Positions 7,883-16,544 of a stretch of DNA of 64,000 nt are shown in pieces. The notes under the pieces are model-generated. The model saw only the letters and a program-made list of their open reading frames with translations, was not told the origin of the DNA and did not search any database. Source of the stretch: JAFMDF01 sp965277445 (lineage in GTDB: Bacteria > Bacteroidota > Bacteroidia > Chitinophagales > Saprospiraceae); assembly GCA_965277445.1 (NCBI GenBank), contig CBDICY010000032.1, positions 2,480,001 to 2,544,000 on the forward strand, written 5' to 3'. Made by a program: the position numbers and the translations under genes. Each line of letters opens with the position of its first letter. Positions within the stretch are counted from its first letter, which is position 1.

Positions 7883-8989
7883 ATGAAACCACTAAATCCA
7901 ACTCCAAGAATATTAATGGGTCCAGGCCCATCAGACGCCCATCCAAGAGTACTAAAAGCCATGGCAACGCCATTAATTGGTCACTTAGACCCTGAGTTCG
8001 TGCAAATCATGGACGAAGTTAAAAGTATGGTCCAACAGACTTTTTTGACAAAGAATCATTTGACTTTTGTGGTCTCTGCACCAGGAAGTGCAGGCATGGA
8101 AACTTGTTTGGTGAATTTATTAGAACCAGGCGATGAATGTATTATTTGTATCAATGGCGTATTTGGTGGTCGAATGGCGGAAATTGCAGATAGATGTGGT
8201 GCAACGGTACATAAAGTAGAAACGGAATGGGGAAAAGTGATTACGCCAGCACAAGTAAAAAAAGCTTTAAAAAAGTGCCCAAAACCTAAATTAGTGGCTT
8301 TGGTACATGCAGAAACTTCTACGGGCGCATTACAACCTTTGGAAGAAATCAGCGATTTGGTACATAATGCAGGTGGTTTATTAATGGTCGATGCGGTGAC
8401 GTCTTATTGTGGAGTGGAATTACGAGTAGACGATTGGAATATTGACGCGATTTATACTGGGACTCAGAAAAACTTATCTGCGCCTCCAGGCTTATCGCCT
8501 GTTAGTTTTTCTCCTGCGGCGGTCAAGGCTTTGGAGAATAGAAAAACGAAAGTACAGAGTTGGTTTTTAGATTTAAGTTTGGTGAAAAATTATTGGGCGG
8601 GGGCAAAACGAGCTTATCATCATACCGCACCAGTTTCTTCCGTTTTTGCTTTGCATGAGGCATTGTCTATTGTTTTGGAAGAAGGTTTGGAAAATCGTTG
8701 GGAACGACATCAAACCGTTCATAAATATTTAAAGCAACAATTAGAAGCTTTAGGCTTTTCTTATTTGGTACAAAAGAAACATCGGCTGCCTAATTTGAAT
8801 GCGGTTTATTTACCAAAAGGCGTTGACGAAGCGAAAATTAGAAAGGCTTTATTAATGGATTATAATATTGAAGTTGGTGGTGGTTTAGGCGCTTTTGCTG
8901 GTAAGATTTGGCGAGTGGGAATTATGGGGGAAAGTTGTACTAAGAATCATGTGAATTGTTTGGTTGGGGCTTTGAAGGAGTTATTATAG
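7883..8989 (+). CDS. class V aminotransferase (alanine-glyoxylate / serine-pyruvate type)
   Basis: PLP-dependent transamination, probably alanine:glyoxylate or serine:pyruvate; cytoplasmic. 368 residues, usual length. LMGPGPSDAHPRVLKAM is the family's N-terminal signature, SAPGSAGMET binds the phosphate, LLMVDAVTS holds the PLP aspartate (D170), and the Schiff-base lysine is K196 in YTGTQKNLSAPPG. The C-terminal GGGLGAFAGKIWRVGIMG is also characteristic. It precedes mce and pccB on the same strand but after a repeat-filled 85-base gap, so co-transcription is possible, not shown. A second, class III alanine-glyoxylate-like enzyme lies at 60041-61360. Confidence 0.9.
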   Translation: MKPLNPTPRILMGPGPSDAHPRVLKAMATPLIGHLDPEFVQIMDEVKSMVQQTFLTKNHLTFVVSAPGSAGMETCLVNLLEPGDECIICINGVFGGRMAEIADRCGATVHKVETEWGKVITPAQVKKALKKCPKPKLVALVHAETSTGALQPLEEISDLVHNAGGLLMVDAVTSYCGVELRVDDWNIDAIYTGTQKNLSAPPGLSPVSFSPAAVKALENRKTKVQSWFLDLSLVKNYWAGAKRAYHHTAPVSSVFALHEALSIVLEEGLENRWERHQTVHKYLKQQLEALGFSYLVQKKHRLPNLNAVYLPKGVDEAKIRKALLMDYNIEVGGGLGAFAGKIWRVGIMGESCTKNHVNCLVGALKELL

Positions 8990-8992
8990 AAC

Positions 8993-9070
8993 AGGTGCCA
9001 GGTATTAGGTATCAGGTGTCAGGTTAGACGTAGACACCCGAAACCTGACACCTGATACCCGAAACCTAAT
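8993..9070. repeat. word-hairpin array (AGGTATCAGG type)
   Basis: Degenerate copies of an aggtatcagg word, a 16-base spacer, then the inverted copies. The inner arms are perfect over 18 bases (9008-9025 with 9042-9059) and the outer attaggt/acctaat pair (9004-9010, 9064-9070) also matches. It fills the gap between the aminotransferase and mce. Same design with related words at 28276-28352 and 58740-58820. Confidence 0.8.
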
Positions 9071-9074
9071 TAAA

Positions 9075-9476
9075 ATGAAATTAGAACATATCGGTATCGC
9101 CGTCAAAAATTTAGAAGAAAGCAATGCACTTTTCAAAAGCCTTTTTGGTAAACGGCATTATAAAACAGAAGAAGTCGAATCAGAATCTGTCAAAACTTCT
9201 TTTTTCAAAACAGGGTCTTCTAAAATAGAATTATTAGAAGCTTCTAACCCGAATAGTGCCATTGCTAAATTTATCGAAAAGAAAGGCGAAGGCATTCATC
9301 ATATTGCTTTTGAAGTGAAAGATATTCGAGCAGAAATGAAACGCTTGGAAGCAGAAGGCTTTAGAATTTTAAATAAAGAACCTAAACGAGGGGCGGATAA
9401 TAAGTTGGTTTGTTTTATACATCCGAAGACGGCGAATGGGGTTTTGGTGGAATTGTGCCAGTCGATAAAAGAATAG
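9075..9476 (+). CDS. mce: methylmalonyl-CoA epimerase
   Basis: Interconverts (R)- and (S)-methylmalonyl-CoA, linking the carboxylase product to the mutase; small cytoplasmic metalloenzyme of the VOC fold. 133 residues, full length. MKLEHIGIAVKNLEES starts the first beta-alpha-beta-beta-beta unit with metal ligand H5; E52 in KIELLEA lies near the second ligand position; GIHHIAFEVKDI supplies the H75/H76 ligand, and GVLVELCQ supplies E126. The carboxylase beta chain follows 87 bases downstream on the same strand and the mutase lies upstream, which supports the assignment. Confidence 0.95.
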   Translation: MKLEHIGIAVKNLEESNALFKSLFGKRHYKTEEVESESVKTSFFKTGSSKIELLEASNPNSAIAKFIEKKGEGIHHIAFEVKDIRAEMKRLEAEGFRILNKEPKRGADNKLVCFIHPKTANGVLVELCQSIKE

Positions 9477-9477
9477 A

Positions 9478-9560
9478 TAATTTTCAATTTATAATTTTCA
9501 ATTTTCAATTTTCAAAACGCTATTGGCGTATGACTATTGACCATTGACTAATGACTAATT
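9478..9560. repeat. short-word tandem array between mce and pccB
   Basis: Two degenerate word runs: aattttcaattt-type copies (about 9480-9517), then tgactattgaccattgact and atgactaat copies (about 9531-9557). Low-complexity intergenic filler like the other word arrays, but without a clear inverted second half. Confidence 0.6.
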
Positions 9561-9563
9561 ATT

Positions 9564-11105
9564 ATGTCGGTTAATAAAGAAATTTTAGATAAAAAAATAA
9601 CAGAAGCGCACCTTGGTGGTGGGCAAGTTAGAATTGATAAGCAACATAAAAAAGGGAAATTAACGGCTAGAGAACGGATTCATTTCCTTTTAGATGAAGG
9701 TTCTTTTGAAGAAATTGGGATTTTGGTCACGCACCGAACGACTGATTTTGGGATGGAGAAAGAGCAGTATTATGGAGATGGTGTGGTTACTGGATATGGT
9801 ACGGTGAATGGTCGATTGATTTATGTTTTTGCACAAGATTTTACGGTCTTTGGTGGCGCTTTGTCGGAAACCCATGCGGAGAAGATTTGCAAAATTATGG
9901 ATTTGGCAGTAAAGGTTGGTGCGCCTGTGATTGGTTTGAATGATAGTGGTGGGGCGAGAATTCAGGAAGGGGTAAAATCGTTGGGCGGCTATGCAGATAT
10001 TTTCTATCGAAATGTGACTTCTTCGGGCGTTGTGCCACAGATTTCGGCGATTATGGGGCCTTGTGCAGGTGGAGCGGTTTATTCTCCTGCGATGACGGAT
10101 TTTACCATTATGGTCGAAAATTCTAGTTATATGTTTGTAACTGGACCGAATGTGGTCAAAACAGTTACCAATGAAGAAGTAACTTCGGAGGAATTAGGAG
10201 GGGCAAGTGCCCACTCTACGAAATCTGGAGTTACCCATTTAACCGCAGTTAATGATATTGATTGTTTGAATCAGATTAAACAATTGATTAGTTATATGCC
10301 GCAAAACTGTGAAGATAAGCCTGCTAAGTTGCCTTATGAAATGGGGGATGAAATTAGAGAAGTATTGGAAAGTATTGTGCCTGAAAATGCCAATCAGCCT
10401 TATGATATTCGAGATGTGATTAATGGTATTATTGATACAGAAACTTTCTTTGAAATTCATAAAGATTTTGCCGAAAACATTGTGGTTGGCTTTGCTAGAT
10501 TAGGTGGTAGAAGTATTGGTATTGTAGCGAACCAACCAATGTATTTAGCAGGTTGTTTGGATGTCAATAGTTCTCGAAAAGCAGCCCGATTTACTCGTTT
10601 TTGTGATTGTTTTAATATTCCATTATTGGTTTTAGTAGATGTGCCAGGATTTCTACCAGGTACCGACCAAGAATGGAATGGTATTATTACCAACGGTGCT
10701 AAATTGTTATATGCTTTAAGTGAGGCAACCGTTCCTAGAATTTCGGTGATTACTAGAAAGGCTTACGGTGGCGCTTATGATGTGATGAATTCCAAACATA
10801 TTGGGGCAGATATGAACTTTTCTTGGCCTTCGGCGGAAATTGCCGTCATGGGCGCAAAGGGAGCAAGCGAGATTATTTTTAGAAAAGAAATTAAAGCAGC
10901 GGCTGATCCTGCGGCTAAATTAGCAGAAAAAGAAGCAGAATATGCGGCAAAATTTGCCAATCCTTATCGAGCCGCTCGACGTGGTTTTATTGATGAGGTG
11001 ATTTATCCTAAAAATACTCGACGGAAGTTGATAAAGGCTTTTGCTATGTTGGAGAATAAGGCGGTGACTTTGCCTAAGAAGAAGCATGGAAATATTCCGT
11101 TGTAA
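9564..11105 (+). CDS. pccB: acyl-CoA (propionyl-CoA) carboxylase beta chain
   Basis: Biotin-dependent carboxyltransferase subunit converting propionyl-CoA to methylmalonyl-CoA; works with a biotinylated alpha chain not in this window. 513 residues, typical. The N half has LTARERIHFLLDEGSFEE, GDGVVTGYGTVNGR and GLNDSGGARIQEG; the acyl-CoA oxyanion loop is IMGPCAGGAVYSPAMTDF. The C half has LVDVPGFLPGTDQE and RKAYGGAYDVMNSKHIGAD, the carboxybiotin side. A methylmalonyl-CoA decarboxylase alpha subunit has the same fold and cannot be excluded, but the adjacent epimerase and upstream mutase favour the propionyl-CoA pathway. Confidence 0.93.
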   Translation: MSVNKEILDKKITEAHLGGGQVRIDKQHKKGKLTARERIHFLLDEGSFEEIGILVTHRTTDFGMEKEQYYGDGVVTGYGTVNGRLIYVFAQDFTVFGGALSETHAEKICKIMDLAVKVGAPVIGLNDSGGARIQEGVKSLGGYADIFYRNVTSSGVVPQISAIMGPCAGGAVYSPAMTDFTIMVENSSYMFVTGPNVVKTVTNEEVTSEELGGASAHSTKSGVTHLTAVNDIDCLNQIKQLISYMPQNCEDKPAKLPYEMGDEIREVLESIVPENANQPYDIRDVINGIIDTETFFEIHKDFAENIVVGFARLGGRSIGIVANQPMYLAGCLDVNSSRKAARFTRFCDCFNIPLLVLVDVPGFLPGTDQEWNGIITNGAKLLYALSEATVPRISVITRKAYGGAYDVMNSKHIGADMNFSWPSAEIAVMGAKGASEIIFRKEIKAAADPAAKLAEKEAEYAAKFANPYRAARRGFIDEVIYPKNTRRKLIKAFAMLENKAVTLPKKKHGNIPL

Positions 11106-11178
11106 AGATAATGAGGAGGCATTTCTGCTGCGAGTTAGGCAAGTGTAGAGCCTAGAGCAGAAGTGTTTTCTCCTGTTT

Positions 11179-13050
11179 CTAGAACCCAATCTTCCACCCT
11201 ATCTCAAAATTTCGCTGAGGCATAGCAAACTGCGCAATCACCTGATAATTCACACCAAAAATATTATTCAACTTCACAAAAGCATGCCCGCTTAATTTTC
11301 GAATTTTAAATGTTCGATATAAATGAAGGTGATCTAAATGATAGGCGGGTAAAAAATCAGAATTATCCACTAACGTATAAACTTTCCCAGTGTACTGGTG
11401 ATAAAAAACAAGCGTCCAATCTTTATAAACTGCACTTACCGTCGCATTAAATTTATGTTTGGGCACATAGATTAATTGTTTGCCAACAGAAGCATCATTA
11501 GCGGATAATCCTTCTTGGTTGGAAGAAAAAGTTAAGTCATATTGTGCAGAGAATCGAAAGGTTAATTCATTAATTTGTGCTTGTCCTTTCAATTCATTTT
11601 CGACTCCCCTACTCCATACTTTTAATAAATTACTGGGTCGCCAAACTCCATTTTCTGGTTGCCATAAAATCCAATTATCAATCGTTCTATTATATGCTGT
11701 AGTGATGAAATTCCAATTTTTATTAATCGCATAAGCTAATCCCAATTCCTGATTCCACCCATTCTCTGATAATAAATTTTGTCTACCTTGTAATGACCAA
11801 AATAAGTCGTTAAACGTAGGTACTCTATAGCTTTTAGCAATCGTGCCATTCAAACTTAATTGCTTTGTTATTTGCCCTGAAAAACCTAGGGAAGGAATAA
11901 AAGGCGTTGCGTTTCCATCAATCCATTCTTGACGAACAGACAATTGGGCTTGCCATTTTTCAGTAGGATTTTTCCATTGATACATGCCAAAAATAGCGAC
12001 TCTTTCTTGTACAGGATTTTGGTCATCATAACCTGTTGAGTTGGCTTTTAGATAGGCATAATTTGTGCCGATATTGATGGATTGTTGTTTATTGATGGCT
12101 TTTGTCCATTCTACCTCACTTCGGCTAGTCCACGTTCGACTTCTAGAATCAATTCCTGCCGTCGTATCTTGGAAAAATAAGCGTTCGTAGAATACGCCAC
12201 TTCTAATTTGAAGGATGGATTCTTGTCCAATATATTTCCAATTTAAGGTCGTTCTCAACGATTCATCTGCTTGTTCTGCCACACTTGTACGTTGGACTAA
12301 ATTGGGTGGTAAATTTCTATTGGCGGTTTGGTACCAAATGTTTACATCTAGTTGTTGTTTGTCTTTTATTTTAAACCCATTTTTTTGTAAAACGCCCCAT
12401 TTACTGATTTCCGAATGGGTTAATCTATCCGATTGTCCATTTTTAATAGGAAAATTATTTTTGCCTGTTTCATAAAATAGTTTAGTTGTCGTTGTGAATT
12501 TTTCGCTACTGTAACTCGTTCCTACTCCATTAAAAAAATTGCCAAAACTGCCTATTTTACTTTCCCATACACTTTGCCAACCTTGATTAAATTTATTTTT
12601 ATTAGTTAACAAAATACTGCCACCAATAGCTCCACTTCCCCAAGCGGTGCTATTACTACCATATTCTACGCCGATTTCATCTATGAAAAAAGTAGGAATT
12701 AAAGAAAAATCGGTTTGTCCCAACATCGGACTATTAATATTAAAGCCATTCCAAATCACGGCAGTTTGTGCAGCACTAGCCCCTCTAATCGCAGTTGTCG
12801 CTAATCTCCCTGGTCCGTAATTTTTAATAAAAATTGGGGTGTTTAAACTTAATGCTTCTCCTAAATTTTGGGTCGCAGCGGTGCGTTTTTGAAAGCTGTC
12901 AAAAGTCGTTTTCTTTTTGCCTGTTTGGAAAGACTGTAGGCGAGGTGCTTTAATTTCTATGGTCTGAAAATGGAGGGTCGTGTCAATTGATTGTGCATTG
13001 ATACTTTTAGAAAATAATAAAATAAACAGGGATATAAACAGTCGATACAT
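11179..13050 (-). CDS. TonB-dependent outer-membrane receptor, BtuB-like
   Basis: Outer-membrane active transporter, 623 residues. Signal peptide 1-19 (MYRLFISLFILLFSKSINA, cut before Q), a TonB-box-like TLHFQTIEIKAPR, then a plug domain (LGEALSLNTPIFIKNYG, AAIRGASAAQTAVIWNGF-type, EVEYGSNSTAWGSGAIGGSI) and a 22-strand barrel ending in the typical aromatic NFEIGWKIGF. No carboxypeptidase-like or SusC extension, so it resembles BtuB/FepA rather than SusC. Its position beside B12-dependent methylmalonyl-CoA mutase genes suggests cobalamin uptake, but this is inference: I looked for and did not find a cobalamin riboswitch upstream, and no btuCDF genes are adjacent. Confidence 0.88.
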   Translation of the reverse strand: MYRLFISLFILLFSKSINAQSIDTTLHFQTIEIKAPRLQSFQTGKKKTTFDSFQKRTAATQNLGEALSLNTPIFIKNYGPGRLATTAIRGASAAQTAVIWNGFNINSPMLGQTDFSLIPTFFIDEIGVEYGSNSTAWGSGAIGGSILLTNKNKFNQGWQSVWESKIGSFGNFFNGVGTSYSSEKFTTTTKLFYETGKNNFPIKNGQSDRLTHSEISKWGVLQKNGFKIKDKQQLDVNIWYQTANRNLPPNLVQRTSVAEQADESLRTTLNWKYIGQESILQIRSGVFYERLFFQDTTAGIDSRSRTWTSRSEVEWTKAINKQQSINIGTNYAYLKANSTGYDDQNPVQERVAIFGMYQWKNPTEKWQAQLSVRQEWIDGNATPFIPSLGFSGQITKQLSLNGTIAKSYRVPTFNDLFWSLQGRQNLLSENGWNQELGLAYAINKNWNFITTAYNRTIDNWILWQPENGVWRPSNLLKVWSRGVENELKGQAQINELTFRFSAQYDLTFSSNQEGLSANDASVGKQLIYVPKHKFNATVSAVYKDWTLVFYHQYTGKVYTLVDNSDFLPAYHLDHLHLYRTFKIRKLSGHAFVKLNNIFGVNYQVIAQFAMPQRNFEIGWKIGF

Positions 13051-13105
13051 ACAATAAATTAGGTCTAAAGGTTTTTCTTATAAAAATGGAACATCCAAAT
13101 AAATG

Positions 13106-13140
13106 TTGATTGATTGGGACATCGAGTCCCAATCAATCAA
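13106..13140. repeat. perfect hairpin 1
   Basis: ttgattgattgggac at 13106-13120, loop atcga, exact complement at 13126-13140. Confidence 0.85.
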
Positions 13141-13150
13141 AAAAGGGGAT

Positions 13151-13204
13151 TTAAAGGGCGAGCTAAAAATGATTTTTTAAAAACATTTTTAGCTCGCCCT
13201 TTAA
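13151..13204. repeat. perfect hairpin 2
   Basis: 21-base perfect arms 13151-13171 (core aaagggcgagctaaaaatg) and 13184-13204, loop 12. Confidence 0.85.
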
Positions 13205-13215
13205 AAAACCTTTTA

Positions 13216-13246
13216 CAAATTTTGCCGTTCGATACGGCAAAATTTG
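13216..13246. repeat. perfect hairpin 3
   Basis: caaattttgccg at 13216-13227, loop ttcgata, exact complement at 13235-13246. Confidence 0.85.
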
Positions 13247-13367
13247 TTGGGAACGCCTGGTTGAGCATTTTTATAACTGGACTTTTGATAATTAGAAAAA
13301 ATTGAAATAGATTATAAAAAACGAGAACTGTTCCCGACATTGAGAAATAACCACAAATCAAAATGTC

Positions 13368-14829
13368 ATGGTAGAACAGTTCTGTAAATCAATATTACGA
13401 ATAGTAACTCGAAGTAGCAAAAGTTTAGCGAATTTAGTGATGGGTTTAGCGAGCCAAACGTTTGCAAGGTCAGTAGTAGAAATAAGTTTAAGTAATTGCT
13501 ACCATTATCAACATAGTAGTATCAATAAAACGATATCTCGATTAGACAAGAAACTAGAACGGGAAAAAAAAGGCGGGGAATCAGAAAAGTTAAGTCGATT
13601 AGAAGTCGAAAAAAAATTTGCCTATAAAGGTGGCACATTTTTCAAAACCCTTTGAGAAATTTTGGTTACTGAATACAGATGTAAGTTCCTTATTTCGGCC
13701 ACATTCACCGACGCTACCTCAAAGGAGGTATGTGTATCAAGCGAACAACAAAATAAAAGGCAACCGACCAGTAGAAATAGGCTATGAATTGAGCACAGTT
13801 GGCTTATCTTGTCGTCAGCCCCATTACGGAATGAGTGAACCTGCGTGGAATCCACCATTAAGCATGCGTTTAGTCCCCTATGGAGTGAATAAGAATAGTT
13901 TTACAGCGGAACAAGTCAATGATTTACTGTCAAATAAAGACTTACCATTTCATAAAGAGTTGACAGTAAATGCTTTAGATAGTGGCTATTGTAGTCCAGA
14001 ATATATAGCAGGGACTTATAAACAAAAAGAATTAGTCAATATCATACGGATGCCTTCGAATAGGAATGTCTGGAAGCAATTAATGCCAGAACAAGTAGCA
14101 GAGCGAAGAAAAGGCAACAAAGATAATCGAGGAGCGAATAGTGTATATGGTGATTTATATAAATTAAAAGCGGTAAATACTTGGGCAATAAGCTCCGATA
14201 TTAAAACTAAATTTGGTGTAAAATTAGCGAATGGCAAGACCTGTATAGTGGATATGGAAATATGGGAAGATATGATGATACGAAGCAAGCGAGGACACTA
14301 TATGAAGGATAAGCCATTTCGATTAGTTCGAATTCGCTTACTAGATGCCCAAACAGGCATTCCTTTATTTAAGAAAAGCATGTGGCTTTGTGTGTTTGGA
14401 AAAAAGAAATTGGCTTTAAGTGCAGAAGAAATATATTGGTCTTATCGCAACCGATATGATATTGAGCATTTTTTTCGATTCGGCAAGCAGCGATTATTGT
14501 TAAATAAGTACCAAACACCAGATGAAGACCATTTTCAAAACTGGATGGAGATAGTGAATTTAGCCTATTGGTTACTTTTTGTAGGCAAAAAAGAGGCAAA
14601 ACACGGTTGTCGAAAGTGGCAGCAGTACGATAAGCATTATAAAAAGAGAATAGAATATGGCATGGACGTAACGCCTTCACAGGCACAATTACACTTGGCA
14701 GAAATTATTTTGGGTTTTGAGCAAGAGCCCTTTTTACCAAAACTCCAAATAAATGGAAAAGGAAGGAAACTAGGGCAGACTCAAACCAAAAGAGAGCGAT
14801 TTCCTGTTTGGAGAAAGAAAAATAGATAA
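13368..14829 (+). pseudogene. DDE transposase (NF041680-like), split by frame change and interrupted by IS630
   Basis: Two frames make one protein: residues from 13368 (MVEQFCKSILRIVTRSS...RLEVEKK) and a second frame from about 13618 (LPIKVAHFSKPFEKFWLLNTDVSSLFRP...). Removing one A from the A8 tract at 13609-13616 joins them exactly (VEKNLPIKVAHF). The rest looks like a complete DDE enzyme: LLNTDVS supplies the first aspartate, NALDSGYCSPEYI the second, and YRNRYDIEHFFRFGKQRLLLNKY the glutamate region, a pattern I associate with NF041680-type transposases. The apparent stop at 14827-14829 belongs to an IS630 end; the original C-terminus continues at 15888-15936. The frame change may be a mutation or slippage decoding. 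Confidence 0.8.
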
Positions 14830-15887
14830 TCAGATAAAGAATTAATAATTCGCACGGTTGTTGAACTAGTTATATAAAAAATTATATGACTAAATTAGAA
14901 AGAAACAAATCGATTTATGAATGTCACAAGAAAGGTATGTCCCAAACAGAGATTGGCGAAATATTCTTTATTGGACAAAGTGCTGTTAGTCAGATGATTA
15001 CAGCCATAAAAAATGGAGGTTTAGAAGAAGAAACAACAAAAACAGGCCCCAAATCAAGGCTAACGAATACAGAAAAAGAACAATTAAAATCACTTTTATT
15101 AGAATCACCAAAAGATTATGGTTTTTTCACATGGGATAAATGGAGTATAAAATCTTTGATTAAACAAGAATTTGAGGTCGATTACCACGAAAATTATATA
15201 TGGTACTTAATGAAATGTATAAATTATACTTCTCAGAAACCGCAAGTGAAAGATTACCGAAAAGATGCTGAAAAAGTAGAGGTTTTCAAATCAAAAACGG
15301 CAGTTGATATAAAAAAAAGCCGAAGATGAAAATAGGCGAATAATTTTTCAAGATGAATCAGCAGTACGTTTACTACCTTGTATAGCAAAGACTTATGCGC
15401 CAAAAGGTGAAACGCCCGAATTAGAATGCGATTCAAAAAACAAAGCATTTGTTAGTATATCAGGAGGAATTTCACCTGATGGCTATTCTTATTTTGAAAT
15501 CAGGGAAAGCGAAGGCTTTAAACAACTAGGACTTACTCGATTTATAGATAATGTAGTAGCGGATTGTAGAGATAAAATATCCATGATATGGGATAATGCG
15601 CCTGCTCATCATTCAAAAACAATGAAAGCCTATTTGATGAATCAAAATCAAGATAATCCGATTGTATGGTTAAGCAATATCCCACCATATAGCCCCGAAT
15701 TTAACCCAATTGAACAAGTTTGGGGCTATTTGAAAAAGAAATTAGCCAATCAATTTGTAAAAACAACCAGCGAACTCAAAGAACTTGTCACAAAAACGCT
15801 AAATGAAATGAAAAATGACACGGAACTTATCAAGAGTTTTTTCAAACATCCAGACATGGCTTGTTATCAATTTTCTATCTGATTATC
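14825..15887 (+). mobile_element. IS630-family insertion sequence with TA target duplication
   Basis: Terminal inverted repeats of 14 perfect bases including the TA: tagataatcagata at 14823-14836 and tatctgattatcta at 15876-15889. The flanking TA (14823-14824 and 15888-15889) is the duplicated target dinucleotide typical of IS630/Tc1. Element body about 1063 bases with one transposase. Removing the element and one TA restores an open frame of the host transposase (KKNKKEEKSDNEVSINIK, stop at 15934-15936), proving the insertion point. Confidence 0.92.
14886..15882 (+). CDS. IS630-family transposase (two frames joined at an A8 tract)
   Basis: Part 1 (14886-15329) is an N-terminal helix-turn-helix region: CHKKGMSQTEIGEIFFIGQSAVSQMI, and a second HTH-like SIKSLIKQEFEVDYHENYIW. 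Part 2 reads in another frame from about 15313 to 15882: FQDESAVRLLP (first D), ISMIWDNAPAHHSKTM (second D) and SPEFNPIEQVWGYLKKKL (E), a complete DDE triad. One A too many in the A8 tract at 15311-15318 separates the frames; with A7 they read DIKKAEDENRRI. IS630 elements often use frameshifting between two such halves, so the gene may be functional through slippage; an inactivating insertion is the alternative. Confidence 0.85.
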
Positions 15888-15936
15888 TAAAAAAGAAGAA
15901 AAATCGGATAACGAAGTAAGTATAAATATAAAATAA
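15888..15936 (+). pseudogene. displaced 3' end of the interrupted DDE transposase
   Basis: Continues the frame of 13618-14823 after excision of the IS630 element and encodes KKEEKSDNEVSINIK and a stop. It is the tail of the host transposase, cut off by the insertion. Confidence 0.75.
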
Positions 15937-16544
15937 TCACAATATGACAGAATTGATGGACTGATGCAAGCTGCATCTTAGTCTTTGATTTTGTCAAAAG
16001 TCTAATTTATAAGAAAGCCCTTATTAAGTAATGCAGCTCAATTAATCGGGTAATTTTATAGCAGCCTTAAGTCATCCCATCCGCTATGCGGTTCGGAATT
16101 GACTTTCCTCATGCTATTTTTTACCAAAAAATAAATCTGTAGCGGTGCTATGCATTGATTTTTTGGCAAAAAATATCGAAAAAATTCAAGCTAAATATTT
16201 TACCCGATTAATCAATCCGCATTATTTAAGCCTAGTAATTTCGGGTAAAATTACAGTAATTTTCTACCTTATGAAAGTAAGCGTCGTCAGGCGGCGACGA
16301 GAAAGCCATTCCTAGTCTGGGGACCATAGCCGTCAGGCTAAGCGTTTTAACCCATCCCCAGCCCTTCCCTTCAAAGGGAAGGGAGTCGTTAAAATCAAAA
16401 ATTATCGGATAAATAGTCAATAATTTCCAATTTTGCACTAAAAATGTTCCCCTCTTTTTTCAAGAGAGGGGTTAGGGGAGAGTTTAAAAAACGGTACATT
16501 ATTTTCTGAATTCCAATGAGACTAGGAGCATCAGCTCGATGCTC
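15937..16544. other. intergenic with several hairpins
   Basis: No gene. It holds a small palindrome gatgca-agc-tgcatc (15963-15977), a long-range inverted repeat attaatcgggtaa (16041-16053) / complement (16200-16212), a tagcc/ggcta hairpin (16327-16340), cccttccctt/aagggaaggg (16362-16383) and a ccccTC-rich hairpin (16449-16471). The last two resemble the C-rich hairpins scattered through many Cytophaga/Saprospira-type genomes and may end the transcript of the large minus-strand gene. Confidence 0.6.
16041..16212. repeat. long-range inverted repeat, possible MITE-like element
   Basis: 13-base perfect ends (attaatcgggtaa / ttacccgattaat) enclose about 146 bases that contain no gene but internal attttttaccaaaaaat / ttttttggcaaaaaat symmetry. 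Size and structure fit a non-autonomous element next to the insertion sequences, but no target duplication was recognised. Confidence 0.5.

Larger units (their letters stand above)
13051..13367. other. intergenic with three perfect hairpins
   Basis: No gene. Short frames crossing this stretch on both strands are products of the inverted repeats. The three hairpins at 13106-13246 are listed separately. The rest is AT-rich and must hold the receptor promoter. Confidence 0.6.

Noticed and set aside
13106..13246. CRISPR-like array
   Set aside because: The three hairpins have different sequences and no constant repeat/spacer periodicity; no cas genes in the window.
13114..13361. Short open frames on both strands over the hairpins
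   Set aside because: They translate the inverted repeats, show no protein-like composition and overlap on opposite strands.
13051..13367. Cobalamin riboswitch upstream of the BtuB-like receptor
   Set aside because: I looked for a B12-box-like element and the GC-rich multi-stem core on the minus strand; only three unrelated perfect hairpins are present.
14369..14686. Minus-strand frame inside the DDE transposase
   Set aside because: Shadow of a clear transposase on the plus strand.
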